This document shows, piece by piece, positions 23,465 to 32,617 of a stretch of 64,000 nt of DNA. The position numbers and the translations under genes are program-made. The notes under the pieces are model-generated. The model made no database searches, was not told the origin of the DNA, and saw nothing but the letters and a program-made list of their open reading frames with translations. The DNA is from JACCYX01 sp964610045 (GTDB lineage Bacteria > Chloroflexota > Chloroflexia > Thermomicrobiales > UBA6265), in NCBI GenBank assembly GCA_964610045.1, contig CAZSUN010000004.1, positions 1 to 64,000 of the forward strand, given 5' to 3'. How positions within the stretch are numbered: the first letter of the stretch is position 1; each line of letters starts with the position of its first letter.

Positions 23465-23479
23465 CTGGTCGTGACCTCA

Positions 23480-25135
23480 TCAGTCGTCGGATTCGTCCCA
23501 TCCGGAGGCGATCGGCAAGTCGATCGTAAAGGTCGAGCCGTGACCGGGGCCGGCCGAGGACACGGTCAGGCGCCCGTTCTGGACCTGTGCCAGGTGGTGA
23601 CAGAGGTAGAGTCCCAGCCCCATGCCGCGCACCGCCGGATCCGCCCCCGGCCGCCGGAATCGATCGAACAGGTGCGGGAGATGCTCCGCCGCGATCCCCG
23701 CGCCCTCGTCCCGAACGTGGATCATAACCCGATCGCCGGATGTCTCGCCGCCGACGTGCACGGTCGTACCGGCAGGCGAATACTTGATCGCATTTTCGAG
23801 CAGGTTGCGCAGGATATGACCGGTCAGTTCAGGGTCGGCTTCCGCCGCCGGCAGGTTGGGCGGCAGTTCGTACGCAAACCGGTGTTCCGGGGCAAGCGAT
23901 TGGGTATCGGCGATCGCCCGGCGCACCTGCGCCGTCAGCAGCACCGGTTCCGTCGCCGGGTCCATCTGTCCAGCCTGGATCGCGGTCAGGGTCAGGATGT
24001 TGGAGAGCGTCCGGTTGAGCCGGTTGCTCTCGATCACCACGTTCTGCAGCAGGTCCCGCCGGGTATCGTCGTCCAGGACGGTCTCATCGAGGAGAAGCTG
24101 GGCGCCTCCCATGATTGCGGTGAGGGGGGTGCGCATCTCGTGCGACACCAGCGAGAGGAAATCGTCTTTCAGTTGCTCGGCCTCACGCAGCCGGGTAATG
24201 TCCTGGAACACGACAACCGCCCGTGCGATCGCGCCACTCGCGTCGCGCAACGGGGCGGCCTGCACGAGGACGGGTATCCGTCGCCCGGTGCGCGTCGCGA
24301 AGACAAGCTGCCGGTTTCGCACGACCTCGCCGCGGAAGGCGTGGGCAAGCGGCCACTGCGAGCGCGGCAGCGGAGCACCGTCCGGTTGCAGCACATCGTA
24401 GTCGACCCCCGGCTGGGGGGGACGCCCAAGCAGCGCCGGTTGGTCGAGCAGGAGTGCGGATGCCGCCGGGTTTGCCATTTCGACCTGCCAGTCTGCCGAT
24501 CGGGCGATGATCACTGCCGCCGGCAGGCTGTTCAGGATCGCCTGCACCTGGTCGCGTTGCTCCTCGGCGAGTTGGCGGCTCTCCGCCAGCAACTCGAACA
24601 ACCGTGCCCGGTCGATGGCGGTGGCGGCGTGGGCGGCGAACACCCGCAGGGCGCGCAGGTCGTCCTCGTCGAACGGGTTTCCGTCGATCCGTTCGGTGAG
24701 ATAGAGGTCACCGAGCACATGGGCGCCCAGCAGGATCGGCACGCCCAGCAGGGTTTTCATCGGCGGATGATGGGGCGGGAACCCGACTGAGCGTGGGTCC
24801 TGGGCAATATCCGGCACCAGCAGTGGGGTCCGCTCGCGGATCAGGACGCCGAGCAGGCCATGCCCTTGGGGAATCGGTCCAAGCCGCGTCCGCTCGGCAC
24901 TGCTGATTCCAGACGTGATGAACTCGACGATCGTGCCCGAGGCGTCGGCGACACCGAGCGCGGCGTAGTGGGCGGGCACGACGGTTCGCGCGAGGTCGAC
25001 CAACCGTTGCAGCACGGTGGTGAGATCGAGTTCGACCGCCACGGCCAGTGCTGCCTCATAGGCGGCGAGGGCCGTGACGGTATGGGGTGAGTCACGCTCA
25101 CCAGGCATGGGAGTGGCAGTGGGATCGGGCGGCAC
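23480..25135 (-). CDS. cytosolic GAF-PAS histidine kinase
   Basis: The 551-residue kinase lacks membrane helices. It has an N-terminal GAF domain (about residues 30-180, with GHGLLGVLI and MKTLLGVPI blocks), a PAS domain (about 195-310), a HisKA helix with the phosphorylated His in SLVSHEMRTPL (about 331), and an HATPase domain with NLLENAIKYSP, DEGAGI and GMGLGLYL. It senses a small ligand, redox state or light through GAF/PAS and phosphorylates the response regulator 15 bases downstream. The GTG at 25135 is the start taken; an ATG at 25108 is possible because neither has a clear ribosome site. Confidence 0.93.
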   Translation of the reverse strand: MPPDPTATPMPGERDSPHTVTALAAYEAALAVAVELDLTTVLQRLVDLARTVVPAHYAALGVADASGTIVEFITSGISSAERTRLGPIPQGHGLLGVLIRERTPLLVPDIAQDPRSVGFPPHHPPMKTLLGVPILLGAHVLGDLYLTERIDGNPFDEDDLRALRVFAAHAATAIDRARLFELLAESRQLAEEQRDQVQAILNSLPAAVIIARSADWQVEMANPAASALLLDQPALLGRPPQPGVDYDVLQPDGAPLPRSQWPLAHAFRGEVVRNRQLVFATRTGRRIPVLVQAAPLRDASGAIARAVVVFQDITRLREAEQLKDDFLSLVSHEMRTPLTAIMGGAQLLLDETVLDDDTRRDLLQNVVIESNRLNRTLSNILTLTAIQAGQMDPATEPVLLTAQVRRAIADTQSLAPEHRFAYELPPNLPAAEADPELTGHILRNLLENAIKYSPAGTTVHVGGETSGDRVMIHVRDEGAGIAAEHLPHLFDRFRRPGADPAVRGMGLGLYLCHHLAQVQNGRLTVSSAGPGHGSTFTIDLPIASGWDESDD

Positions 25136-25173
25136 GGCTCATGCGGTGAGCATACCACTCGGGTGTGTCCGGA

Positions 25174-25674
25174 TCAGGCGGTCGCTGCCGTGGTGGCGAT
25201 GATGGGGCGTGCTTCGCTGCGGCGGGGTTTCGCCTGCATTGCCCGAATTAACAGCACCGGCACGGTCGACTGCCGGATCACCGCTTCCGCGACGCTGCCG
25301 AGGAACCAGCGGGACATCCCGCTCCGTCCGTGGGAGGCGATCACCAGCAGGTCGCCATCCTTGAGCGCCTCCACGATACCGTTCTGGGCTGGCCCATACC
25401 GCAACTCGTGGGTGATCACCGGGCCACCCTGCTGCAGCAACCGCTCGGTTTCCAGGAGGTACTGCTCGGCGGTCTCCCGCTCGACGGCAAACTCGCCCGT
25501 ATCGATTGGCATCACGAACGATCCGTAGACGGACGCAAAATCGGATGGGTGAACGTCGAGCACGCGAACCAGGTGCACGGGGATGTGCATCAGGCGCGCC
25601 ATCTCCGTTGCCGGGTCCAGGGCTTGCTCGGCGATGTCGGATCCATCGAGCGGAACCACAATCCTGTTGTACAT
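25174..25674 (-). CDS. universal stress protein (UspA family)
   Basis: The 166-residue single-domain Usp begins MYNRIVVPLDGSD. It carries the ATP-binding signature G-x2-G-x9-G-S as SHGRSGMSRWFLGSVAEAV (about residues 117-135), followed by the final strand VPVLLIR. Such proteins bind ATP and act in stress survival. It is 39 bases upstream of the histidine kinase gene and so probably shares its transcript. The ATG at 25674 is preferred over an upstream extension that lacks Usp character. The C-terminal 15 residues are an added basic tail. Confidence 0.9.
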   Translation of the reverse strand: MYNRIVVPLDGSDIAEQALDPATEMARLMHIPVHLVRVLDVHPSDFASVYGSFVMPIDTGEFAVERETAEQYLLETERLLQQGGPVITHELRYGPAQNGIVEALKDGDLLVIASHGRSGMSRWFLGSVAEAVIRQSTVPVLLIRAMQAKPRRSEARPIIATTAATA

Positions 25675-25788
25675 GACATGCCTGCCTTTGCGGTGCCGGT
25701 CCCACGAGAGGGGAACGGCGGGTCGTTGCACTGCGTGCAGGATGCCCGACCCGGCGTCACGGCAGTGCCCACCTGTCGCCGGGAAACA

Positions 25789-26679
25789 TCACGAAAACAT
25801 GACAGTTTCCTCCTGGTGGCGAGCGTCTCGCCAGACCCTGATCCAACAGGCCATGAACGCGAGGGCAATCGCCGTCGTTGCCACCAGGAACACCGGATTT
25901 CGCGCCGGGTCGTTCCGGATCTGCATCATCCATGCCATGCCGGAAACGGCCGACACGAGCAGGGTCTGCGCGCCAAGCCACAGGGCCACCAGCCGAGGGG
26001 CTGCCGGATGGTGTCGCAGGAGGGCGATCCCGGTCACCAAACCAAGGGGAATGACGAAAGACAGGTCCATCAGCCGCACCGTCCAGAACAGGGTCGGATC
26101 GGCAAGGTAGGCGGCATCCGGTTCGCGGCCAAGCACGATGGGCAGGATGCTGGCGATCCAGGCGAAGGCGAACAAGGTGTTGATGCCTACCTGCATCCAC
26201 CCGATCCCCCGGCCCAATCCGTGCCCAATCGTGAATGGGACAACTGTGAACCAGGAGTGCGCGGCGATCATCCATCCTCCCACCACCAGCAGCAGGTACA
26301 GCGGGAAGGCGCGTTCGCTGTTTCCCTCATACCGGAAGAAATCCGGAGCCAGCACGTACTGGGTGTACATGTAGGCAGCGTATATTCCTGGACCGCTCGC
26401 CAGCATCGGTGCCCGCCGGCTCCCACGGAGCGTCAGCACCCCCGCCGCTGCCGCGATCGGGATCGCGAGCAGGGCGGTGACGATCTCGCCCCCGAGCAAC
26501 TGCGTCTCGGCGCCTGGCGAGACCGCAAACCGGATCAATCCCAGGCCGAGCGGTCCCAGCAATGTCGCCACGGCCATCCCGGAGGCCAAGGCCAGTAGAC
26601 CAACGCCCGCAATCTGGCTCCGGGCAGATGTCGCGATCGTGTTCGGTGCGGACGTGGTGGGGAGATGAAGGGTGGACAT
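25789..26679 (-). CDS. polytopic membrane protein of unknown function
   Basis: The 296-residue product has about eight hydrophobic segments, for example GVGLLALASGMAVATLLGPL, IVTALLAIPIAAAAGVLTL and LYLLLVVGGWMIAAHSWF. I do not recognise the family and see no transporter or enzyme signature. GGAGG stands four bases before the ATG at 26679, so the longer frame to 26919 is rejected. It is divergent from the DinB gene at 26874 and lies upstream of the universal stress and kinase genes on the same strand, separated by 114 bases. Confidence 0.75.
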   Translation of the reverse strand: MSTLHLPTTSAPNTIATSARSQIAGVGLLALASGMAVATLLGPLGLGLIRFAVSPGAETQLLGGEIVTALLAIPIAAAAGVLTLRGSRRAPMLASGPGIYAAYMYTQYVLAPDFFRYEGNSERAFPLYLLLVVGGWMIAAHSWFTVVPFTIGHGLGRGIGWMQVGINTLFAFAWIASILPIVLGREPDAAYLADPTLFWTVRLMDLSFVIPLGLVTGIALLRHHPAAPRLVALWLGAQTLLVSAVSGMAWMMQIRNDPARNPVFLVATTAIALAFMACWIRVWRDARHQEETVMFS

Positions 26680-26873
26680 GTCAGCCTCCGTGTCATGAGC
26701 TGGATGCGCTCCGGCTTGACCAGGATTGTGAGGATGAAGGAATGCCAGCCCCAACCACGTCCCGGTACAGACCGTTGCAGCACCATGCCAGGATGCGGAC
26801 ACAGGCTGACCGGCACCGGCTGTATCGTCGATCGTGGTCCCGGATCGCCGGGCAGTACCAAGGGAAGGAACCG

Positions 26874-27371
26874 ATGATGGATCTGCTCGACCGCTTGCTG
26901 GAACACGATCGCTGGGCAACCACCCGGCTGCTCGACTTGTGCACGACCCTCACCGATGAGCAGCTCGACCGCGAGTTCGACATCGGGCACCGCACGATCC
27001 GCCAGACGTTCATGCACGCCATCTACAACGTGGCGGCGTGGACCAAAGACATCACCGAGGCGCCGGGCGAGGTCGAGTATCCGCCCGATACCTCGATTCC
27101 CTCGTTGCTCGGGTGGCACGAGCGGGCCTACGATGCGTTTGCCTCGTTCGCGCGCGGAATCCGCGACGAGCAGCGGTGGGACGATACCTATCCCCATGCC
27201 TTCGGGGGCAAGATGACCTTTGGAGGTGCGATCCTCCACGTCATCCTGCACAATGAGGGGCATCGAACCGAGGTGCTGCACATCCTGAACCGCCTCGATT
27301 TCCCGGATGTTCCCGAACTCGACCATGCGCTCTGGGATTTCGTGCGGCGAGGGCTTTTCACAGGCACCTGA
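26874..27371 (+). CDS. DinB-family putative metal-dependent hydrolase/transferase
   Basis: The 165-residue four-helix-bundle protein of the DinB/YfiT group has the expected three metal-binding His sites: HDRW near the N-terminus, FMHAIYN in the second helix and HNEGHRTEVLH in the fourth. Known members transfer thiols or hydrolyse small molecules; the substrate here is unknown. AAGGGAAGG precedes the ATG, and a second ATG follows directly. It is followed 65 bases later by a methyltransferase gene on the same strand. Confidence 0.85.
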   Translation: MMDLLDRLLEHDRWATTRLLDLCTTLTDEQLDREFDIGHRTIRQTFMHAIYNVAAWTKDITEAPGEVEYPPDTSIPSLLGWHERAYDAFASFARGIRDEQRWDDTYPHAFGGKMTFGGAILHVILHNEGHRTEVLHILNRLDFPDVPELDHALWDFVRRGLFTGT

Positions 27372-27435
27372 TCTGCCGCGTGACTCGCAACCCCCGCTGG
27401 GTTGCCCGCCGTCATGACCGGAAGGAGGGATGTCG

Positions 27436-28227
27436 ATGGCTGTGGCGAACTGGGGAGGCGGAGAAGCGTACGAGCGGTATGTCGGGCGCTGGAGTCGTCT
27501 CGTCGGGCGGGAGTTCCTGGCCTGGCTCGACGCCCCGTTCGGCGCACGCTGGCTCGATATCGGGTGTGGCACCGGTGCCCTGACCGGCCTCATCCTCGAG
27601 ACTGCCGATCCTGCAAGTGTCGAAGGGATCGATCCGTCCGAGGGATTCATCGCCCATGCCCGCGCGAACGTCATCGATCCGCGTGTCCGCTTCCTGGTTG
27701 GCGATGCTCGCGACCTGCCGGTTGACACGGCCAGCACGGATGTCGTGGTCGGCGGCCTGATGCTGAACTTCGTGCCCGATCGCCCCGCCGCGCTGGCGGA
27801 AGCCGTGCGTGTGCTCCGTCCCGGCGGAAGAGCCGGCGTCTACGTGTGGGACTACGGCGAGGGCATGCAGTTCATGCGCCGATTCTGGGACGCGGCCTCC
27901 AGCCTCGATCCTGCTGCGGCCGAACGTGACGAAGGCCGGACGTTCAACGGTGTCAGCTCGCGGGAAGCGCTCTTCGGCCTGTTTTCCAGCGCCGGGTTCG
28001 TCAATGTGGAAACGCGCGGCATCGAGATTTCCACTCAATTCCAGGATTTCGACGACTTCTGGACGCCCTTCCTCGGCGGGCAAGGCCCCGGACCAACCTA
28101 CGTCGCCTCGCTCGACGACCAGCGCCGGGGCTGGCTCCGCGAGCGCCTGCGAGAAACGCTGCCCACCGCCGGCGACGGGTCGATTGCCCTCACCGCCCGC
28201 GCCTGGGCCGTCAAGGGCACCCGCTGA
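27436..28227 (+). CDS. class I SAM-dependent methyltransferase
   Basis: The roughly 263-residue enzyme has the SAM-binding motif LDIGCGTGALTG (about residues 40-51), EGIDPSEGFI (motif II), VGDARDLPVD, and a post-motif VLRPGGRAGVYVWDYGEGMQF. It belongs to the Methyltransf_11 type and the substrate cannot be inferred. The ATG at 27436 is seven bases from AGGAGG; the ATG at 27430 is too close. A unit with DinB is plausible. Confidence 0.9.
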   Translation: MAVANWGGGEAYERYVGRWSRLVGREFLAWLDAPFGARWLDIGCGTGALTGLILETADPASVEGIDPSEGFIAHARANVIDPRVRFLVGDARDLPVDTASTDVVVGGLMLNFVPDRPAALAEAVRVLRPGGRAGVYVWDYGEGMQFMRRFWDAASSLDPAAAERDEGRTFNGVSSREALFGLFSSAGFVNVETRGIEISTQFQDFDDFWTPFLGGQGPGPTYVASLDDQRRGWLRERLRETLPTAGDGSIALTARAWAVKGTR

Positions 28228-28309
28228 TTCCTTGGCGCGGTTCTCATATGGATTTCGGATTGACCGCGATGGTTCGGACTCATAGGGCGGGTCCTGTGTG
28301 GCCCGCCAA

Positions 28310-28616
28310 AACCACATATGGTCTCCCCGCCACCGGTGATCAGCGTCACCGCCTCGGCCGCCGTCATCCCCAGACTTCCGCCGCCGACGGCTCCAGGGCC
28401 GATTCCTGCCGTACCCACGCCACCGCGCAGGTGAAGGCGGTTCCCTCCGCGTCCCGGAGCACGATGGAGTCCCCGGGCCGCAGTTCGCCGAGGTGTGAAG
28501 AAGACGGCTTCGGGGATGCCCCGCCAGGTGAGGTGCTCGGCCAGCAGGAGGTTGCCGACACCCTCATCTGGACCCCCAACATCGGCAATATCCTCGTGTT
28601 GCGACGACGTAGGCAT
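28310..28616 (-). pseudogene. decayed sortase gene fragment
   Basis: Joined across frames, the minus strand reads LLLAEHLTWRGIPEAVFF, then HLGELRPGDSIVLRDAEG and CAVAWVRQESALEP, a stop, and MTAAEAVTLITGGGE. This matches the order of class E/F sortases: catalytic His in LAGHV, a LKPGD strand, a V-W-R strand and the TLITC catalytic Cys. The Cys position now reads Gly. At least two frame changes (near 28497 and 28366) separate the pieces, and the N-terminus and final Arg motif are missing. No start codon or neighbouring sortase substrate is seen. The rest of 28228-28794 holds nothing else I can identify. Confidence 0.55.
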
Positions 28617-28794
28617 TGCGTACCCTGCGGTATTGGCGGAACACGGCCGATCCCTGCCCGTTTCGCAGGGTGGTTTTACGGGCAGCCACCTTGTGCATCA
28701 CGTAGGGGCATTGCGGAGACATGACCGGCTCGACAGCAATTCCCGCGTCGGCGAAGATCGGCCATCGCCCCGAAGTTTCCGCCAGGAGTCATCC

Positions 28795-29831
28795 ATGAAG
28801 ATCACCCGCGTCGAGGTCAGCCACCGCTCCGAAACCAAGACCCACGCCGTGCGCGATGCCATCCAGATACTCGACCGAAATGGCGTCACCAGCGTCACGG
28901 TCCACACCGACGAGGGCGTTTCCGGATCGTCGGATACCTACTTTGGACGGGTGGCAGCGTCACCGGCCGTTCTCGCCCACCTGGTAGAAGGTGAGCTTGC
29001 GCCGGAGATCGTCGGTACCGATCCGTTCCTCATTCGCGGCATCCGGGACCGCCTCTGGCGGCTCACCGATTACCACGGCACCACCGGTTTGGCCCTGTTC
29101 GGCATCGCCGCGATCGATCTCGCCTTGTGGGACCTGATGGGCAGGGCCTTGGAACAGCCGGTCTGGCGATTGCTTGGAGCGACCCGCGAGCGTGTGCCCG
29201 CCTACGCGATGGTCGGCTGGCTGGAACTCGACGACGACGGCCTCCGCCGTGTCTGTACACAGACGATGGATCAGGGGTTCCGTGGAGTCAAGATGAAGGT
29301 CGGCGGTGGCACGCTTGCGGAGGATGCCCATCGAATCCAGGTTGTCCGCAACGCAATCGGTCCGGAGGCGGCCCTGATGGTCGATGCCAACCAGGTCTTC
29401 ACCCCGGCGGAGGCGCTCCGCCGGGGTGTCGTCTACGAAGAAATGGGATGCGCCTGGTTCGAGGAACCGATCCGGGCCGACGACACCGATGGTCATGTGG
29501 CGCTGTCGCAGAAGCTGCGGATCCCGATTGCGACCGGCGAAAATCGGTATGGGATCACGCAGTTCCGGGACCTCTTCACCCGCGGCGGGGTGGGCATCGT
29601 CCAGCCCGACCTGCGGCGAGCCGGTGGTCTCACCGAATGCCTCGAAATCGGACTCATGGCGCACGGGTTCGGTATCCCGTACGCGTCACATGGGGGAGGC
29701 GCCCACCTGCACCTGCTGGCGGCCCTGCCGAACACCCTGTATATGGAAAGTGGCCTGTTGCCCGCCGGTGCTCCGCCCCTGGTCGATGGCTGCTACCCGC
29801 TGCCGGAGGAACCCGGCATCTCCAGCGTCCG
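28795..29831 (+). CDS. mandelate racemase/enolase-superfamily acid-sugar dehydratase, 3' end lost in gap
   Basis: The 345 visible residues form a nearly complete enolase-superfamily enzyme. The barrel carries the K-x-K pair (GVKMKVGGG, about residues 164-168), metal ligands Asp in MVDANQVF and Glu in WFEEP and TGENRYG, and the general-base His in ASHGGGAHL. These proteins abstract a proton next to a carboxylate, typically to dehydrate acid sugars. AGGAG lies six bases before the ATG. The frame appears open through the N gap into an unrelated peptidase; that joining is an assembly artefact and only a few C-terminal residues are probably missing. Confidence 0.88.
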
Positions 29832-29931
29832 NNNNNNNNNNNNNNNNNNNNNNNNNNNNNNNNNNNNNNNNNNNNNNNNNNNNNNNNNNNNNNNNNNNNN
29901 NNNNNNNNNNNNNNNNNNNNNNNNNNNNNNN
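29832..29931. other. assembly gap (100 N)
   Basis: A fixed 100-base run of N marks a scaffold join of unknown true length. The two flanks show no shared sequence, and they encode different protein families in what happens to be one frame. Confidence 0.99.
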
Positions 29932-30552
29932 GCGGTGGTCCTGCTCGACCGGGAGGATCGGGAGGACTACTTCGCCCGATCGCGGGATGCTTTCGCGGCG
30001 GCCGGGCATCACCGGGTGGTGCCGCGCTACATATCCCCCGAGATGCCACTGCAACCAGCCGATCTCGAAGGCATCGCCGGGTTGTTCGTCGGTGGCGGCC
30101 TGACACCCGCTTATCGCGATGCCATCGTGCCATCGGCAACCGTGGCGATCCAGGAGCGGGTTGCCGGGGGTATGCCGTACGGCGGCTTTTCGGCCGGTGC
30201 CGCCATCGCGCCGGAGCATGCCATCGTCGGCGGCTGGAAACTCGGTGATCTCGTGGTCTGCGCCGAGGAAACCAGCGAGGACGAAGAGGAATTCGCGCTC
30301 CGCGACGGGCTCGGCCTCATTCCGTTCGCGATCGATGTCCACGCGTCGCAGTGGGGCACCGCCACCCGTCTGATGCACGCCGTCCGGGCCGGCCTGGTGA
30401 CCGAAGGCATCGCGATCGACGAGGACACGATGCTGGAGGTCAACGGCGACGACGCGAAGGTCCACGGTCTCGGCAGCGTCTACCGCGTGCGACGCGGTGG
30501 TCAGGGATTGCAGGTCCAGATAGTCCGGAGCGGTTCAACCGTCCCTCGCTGA
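29932..30552 (+). CDS. peptidase S51/cyanophycinase-like protein, 5' end lost in gap
   Basis: The 206 visible residues fit the class I glutamine-amidotransferase-like peptidase S51 family (dipeptidase E, cyanophycinase). LEGIAGLFVGGGLTPAYRDAI precedes the nucleophile elbow GGFSAGAAIAPEHAI (Ser at about residue 87 of the visible part), with GLGLIPFAIDVHASQWG and HAVRAG following. Such enzymes act on acidic dipeptides or related amides. The start is inside the N gap. It is convergent with the MocR-type regulator gene six bases beyond its stop. Confidence 0.8.
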   Translation, partial: AVVLLDREDREDYFARSRDAFAAAGHHRVVPRYISPEMPLQPADLEGIAGLFVGGGLTPAYRDAIVPSATVAIQERVAGGMPYGGFSAGAAIAPEHAIVGGWKLGDLVVCAEETSEDEEEFALRDGLGLIPFAIDVHASQWGTATRLMHAVRAGLVTEGIAIDEDTMLEVNGDDAKVHGLGSVYRVRRGGQGLQVQIVRSGSTVPR

Positions 30553-30557
30553 CCGGT

Positions 30558-32027
30558 TCAGATCGACCGCAGCACCCCGGCGAGCCGGGCGATGCCCTCT
30601 CGAATGCGGGATTCGTCCATGCTCGCGTAGCCAAGGAACAGGTGTGGCTGCGCCGGTGGCGTGAAGAAGCTGTTGCCTGCACCCTCGATCGCGATCCCGG
30701 AGTTTCGCGCCAGGGCGACCAGGTCTCGCTCGGTCGCGTCACGGTCGATCCTGACCATCAAGTGCAGTCCGGCAGAGGTGGTTGCGTAATCGCGAAACGC
30801 GATTCCGGCGAGGCCCGACTCGATCGCCTCGCACAGCGCGTCGTGTCGGCTGGCGTAGGCGCGCCGCATCCGGGCGATGTGACGCTCGAAGTGACCCTCC
30901 CGGATGAAGGCCGCGACCACGGCCTGGTTCAGGGTTGGGGCGTGCCGGTCGACCGTGGCCTTGGCGGCGGTGAACGGTTCGATCAGTCCGGGCGGGACGA
31001 TCAGGTACCCGAGCCGGATGGCCGGGAACAGCACTTTCGAGAATGAGCCCATGTAGATCACATTGGCGGGACCGCCTGGTGCGTTCGCGAGCGAGGCCAA
31101 GGCTGGTAGTGGCCGCGAATCGTAGCGGAGTTCGCCGTCGTAATCGTCCTCAAGGATCAGCGCCTGTCGCCGGTGTGCCCACGCCAGCAGGTCGAGCCGC
31201 CTGGACAGCGGCAACACACCGCCGGTCGGGTACTGGTGCGACGGAGTCACGCAGGCGAGGCGAATGTCATCCGTCGATTCCGGCAGGAGTTCGGTCCTGA
31301 TCCCCTCGGCGTCGACCGCGACCGGGTGGAGCCGCGCGCCGGTTGCCGTGGCGATGATGCGCACCCATCGGTAGCACGGGTCTTCCACCGCCACCGCGGA
31401 ACCGGGATCGAGCACCAGCCGCATCACCAGATCCATCGATTGCTGGGCGCCGCTGGTCACGATTACCTGGCGCGGCGTACACGCGACCCCGCGTGACCTC
31501 GCCACCCAGGTGGCGATCGCCCCGCGCAGCACCTCAAGGCCGTTCGTCTCGCTGTACGAGTACTGGACGAGGTCCTGGTTTCGTGCCTCGCGCGCGATCA
31601 GGCGGTGCCAGGTCGTCAGCGGTAGCAGGTCAAACGCGGGCGTCCCCCCGAGGAAGTTGAACTCGATTCCCTCCGGCGGCAGGTCGGACGGGACATTGGC
31701 CGGGAGACGCCCGGCCCAGGCCGAAAGCTGGAACCCGCTTGCCGGCGCGAGCGCGTCGGTTGGCAATGGTTCCGGTAGCTTCACTCGCGCCGCCACGTAC
31801 GTGCCCGAGCCGTGCCGGGCGTCGAGATACCCCTCGCTGACGAGACGCGAGTAGGCATCATCCACCGTGAACCTCGTCAACCCGAGTTGCCGCGCCAGTT
31901 CGCGGGTGGATGGCAACCTCGTGCCCGGCTGGAGTGTGTCTCCGCCGATGGCGGCGAGGATACCGTCGTGAAGCTGGTCGACCAGCGACGCCGGCAGCGA
32001 CCGGTCGATCGGGATCATCAGGTCCAT
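30558..32027 (-). CDS. MocR/PdxR-type regulator (GntR domain plus aminotransferase domain)
   Basis: The 489-residue regulator has an N-terminal GntR winged helix (residues about 1-75: LVDQLHDGILAAI, LPSTRELARQLGLTRFTVDDAYSRLVSEGYL) joined by a linker to a fold-type I aminotransferase domain. The PLP lysine is in GSFSKVLFPAIRLGY (about 325), preceded by SGAQQSMDLV and LEDDYDGELRY. Members sense PLP or amino compounds and control vitamin B6, GABA or taurine genes. GAGGAG stands eight bases before the ATG at 32027. The small divergent gene at 32301 may be a target; no PLP synthesis gene is adjacent. Confidence 0.92.
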   Translation of the reverse strand: MDLMIPIDRSLPASLVDQLHDGILAAIGGDTLQPGTRLPSTRELARQLGLTRFTVDDAYSRLVSEGYLDARHGSGTYVAARVKLPEPLPTDALAPASGFQLSAWAGRLPANVPSDLPPEGIEFNFLGGTPAFDLLPLTTWHRLIAREARNQDLVQYSYSETNGLEVLRGAIATWVARSRGVACTPRQVIVTSGAQQSMDLVMRLVLDPGSAVAVEDPCYRWVRIIATATGARLHPVAVDAEGIRTELLPESTDDIRLACVTPSHQYPTGGVLPLSRRLDLLAWAHRRQALILEDDYDGELRYDSRPLPALASLANAPGGPANVIYMGSFSKVLFPAIRLGYLIVPPGLIEPFTAAKATVDRHAPTLNQAVVAAFIREGHFERHIARMRRAYASRHDALCEAIESGLAGIAFRDYATTSAGLHLMVRIDRDATERDLVALARNSGIAIEGAGNSFFTPPAQPHLFLGYASMDESRIREGIARLAGVLRSI

Positions 32028-32300
32028 TTGATCGCTCCTCGAATTGACCGGATTCCGGTCCGTATTCGTCTCACATCGACCCCCGCCATGCGTCATATGA
32101 ACATGCATGCATGGTGGAGTACCGCAATCGATGGCGGGGCTCCGGAACGGATGATTGCCGATCGGAACATGGCTGGTGACCCGGAAAAGTGGCTGAAGAA
32201 ACTCGCGCGAAGTGGACATGGAACGATGCCACTTTCGAGCGCATGATAGCAGCAGGCCAGTGACATGGCCGCCGGGTACCGCAGACGAAAGGGACGCACC

Positions 32301-32609
32301 ATGCATCCAGTGACCAGCGATCTCGACCTCATGGTCCGCCAGTACGAGCGCGAACGCGAAATCCAGGCGATCCGGCGCGATGGCATCGCCAGAAATTCCA
32401 CCCGTGCCGGCGACCGCGTTGGCCTCGTGACCAGGATGACACAGACCATCCGCCAGTTCCTCGATCCACGCGGGTTCGCGCTTGCCCAGGCCGGCCGGAT
32501 CAGCCGTGCCACAGCGGAAGCTGCTTCCGCCAATCCGACCACGGCAACCATTCGCGTCCTCGCGCAACCGGTTGAGCGCGCCGCCGAATCCTGGCGCGAA
32601 GCCGCCTGA
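32301..32609 (+). CDS. small helical hypothetical protein
   Basis: The 102-residue product has no signal or membrane segment. The first part is a charged helix (LDLMVRQYEREREIQAIRRDG) and the rest is Ala/Arg-rich. The family is not recognised. GAAAGGG precedes the ATG by six bases. It is divergent from the MocR gene and eight bases ahead of the EamA transporter gene, so it may be co-transcribed with that transporter. Confidence 0.5.
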   Translation: MHPVTSDLDLMVRQYEREREIQAIRRDGIARNSTRAGDRVGLVTRMTQTIRQFLDPRGFALAQAGRISRATAEAASANPTTATIRVLAQPVERAAESWREAA

Positions 32610-32617
32610 GGGCATTG

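Noticed and set aside
22886..24790. 634-residue plus-strand open frame
   Set aside because: It lies antisense to the response regulator and kinase genes, whose domains are unmistakable.
28495..30552. A single 685-residue bifunctional enzyme
   Set aside because: The join passes through an N gap and the two parts are unrelated families. The segment before 28795 is noncoding.
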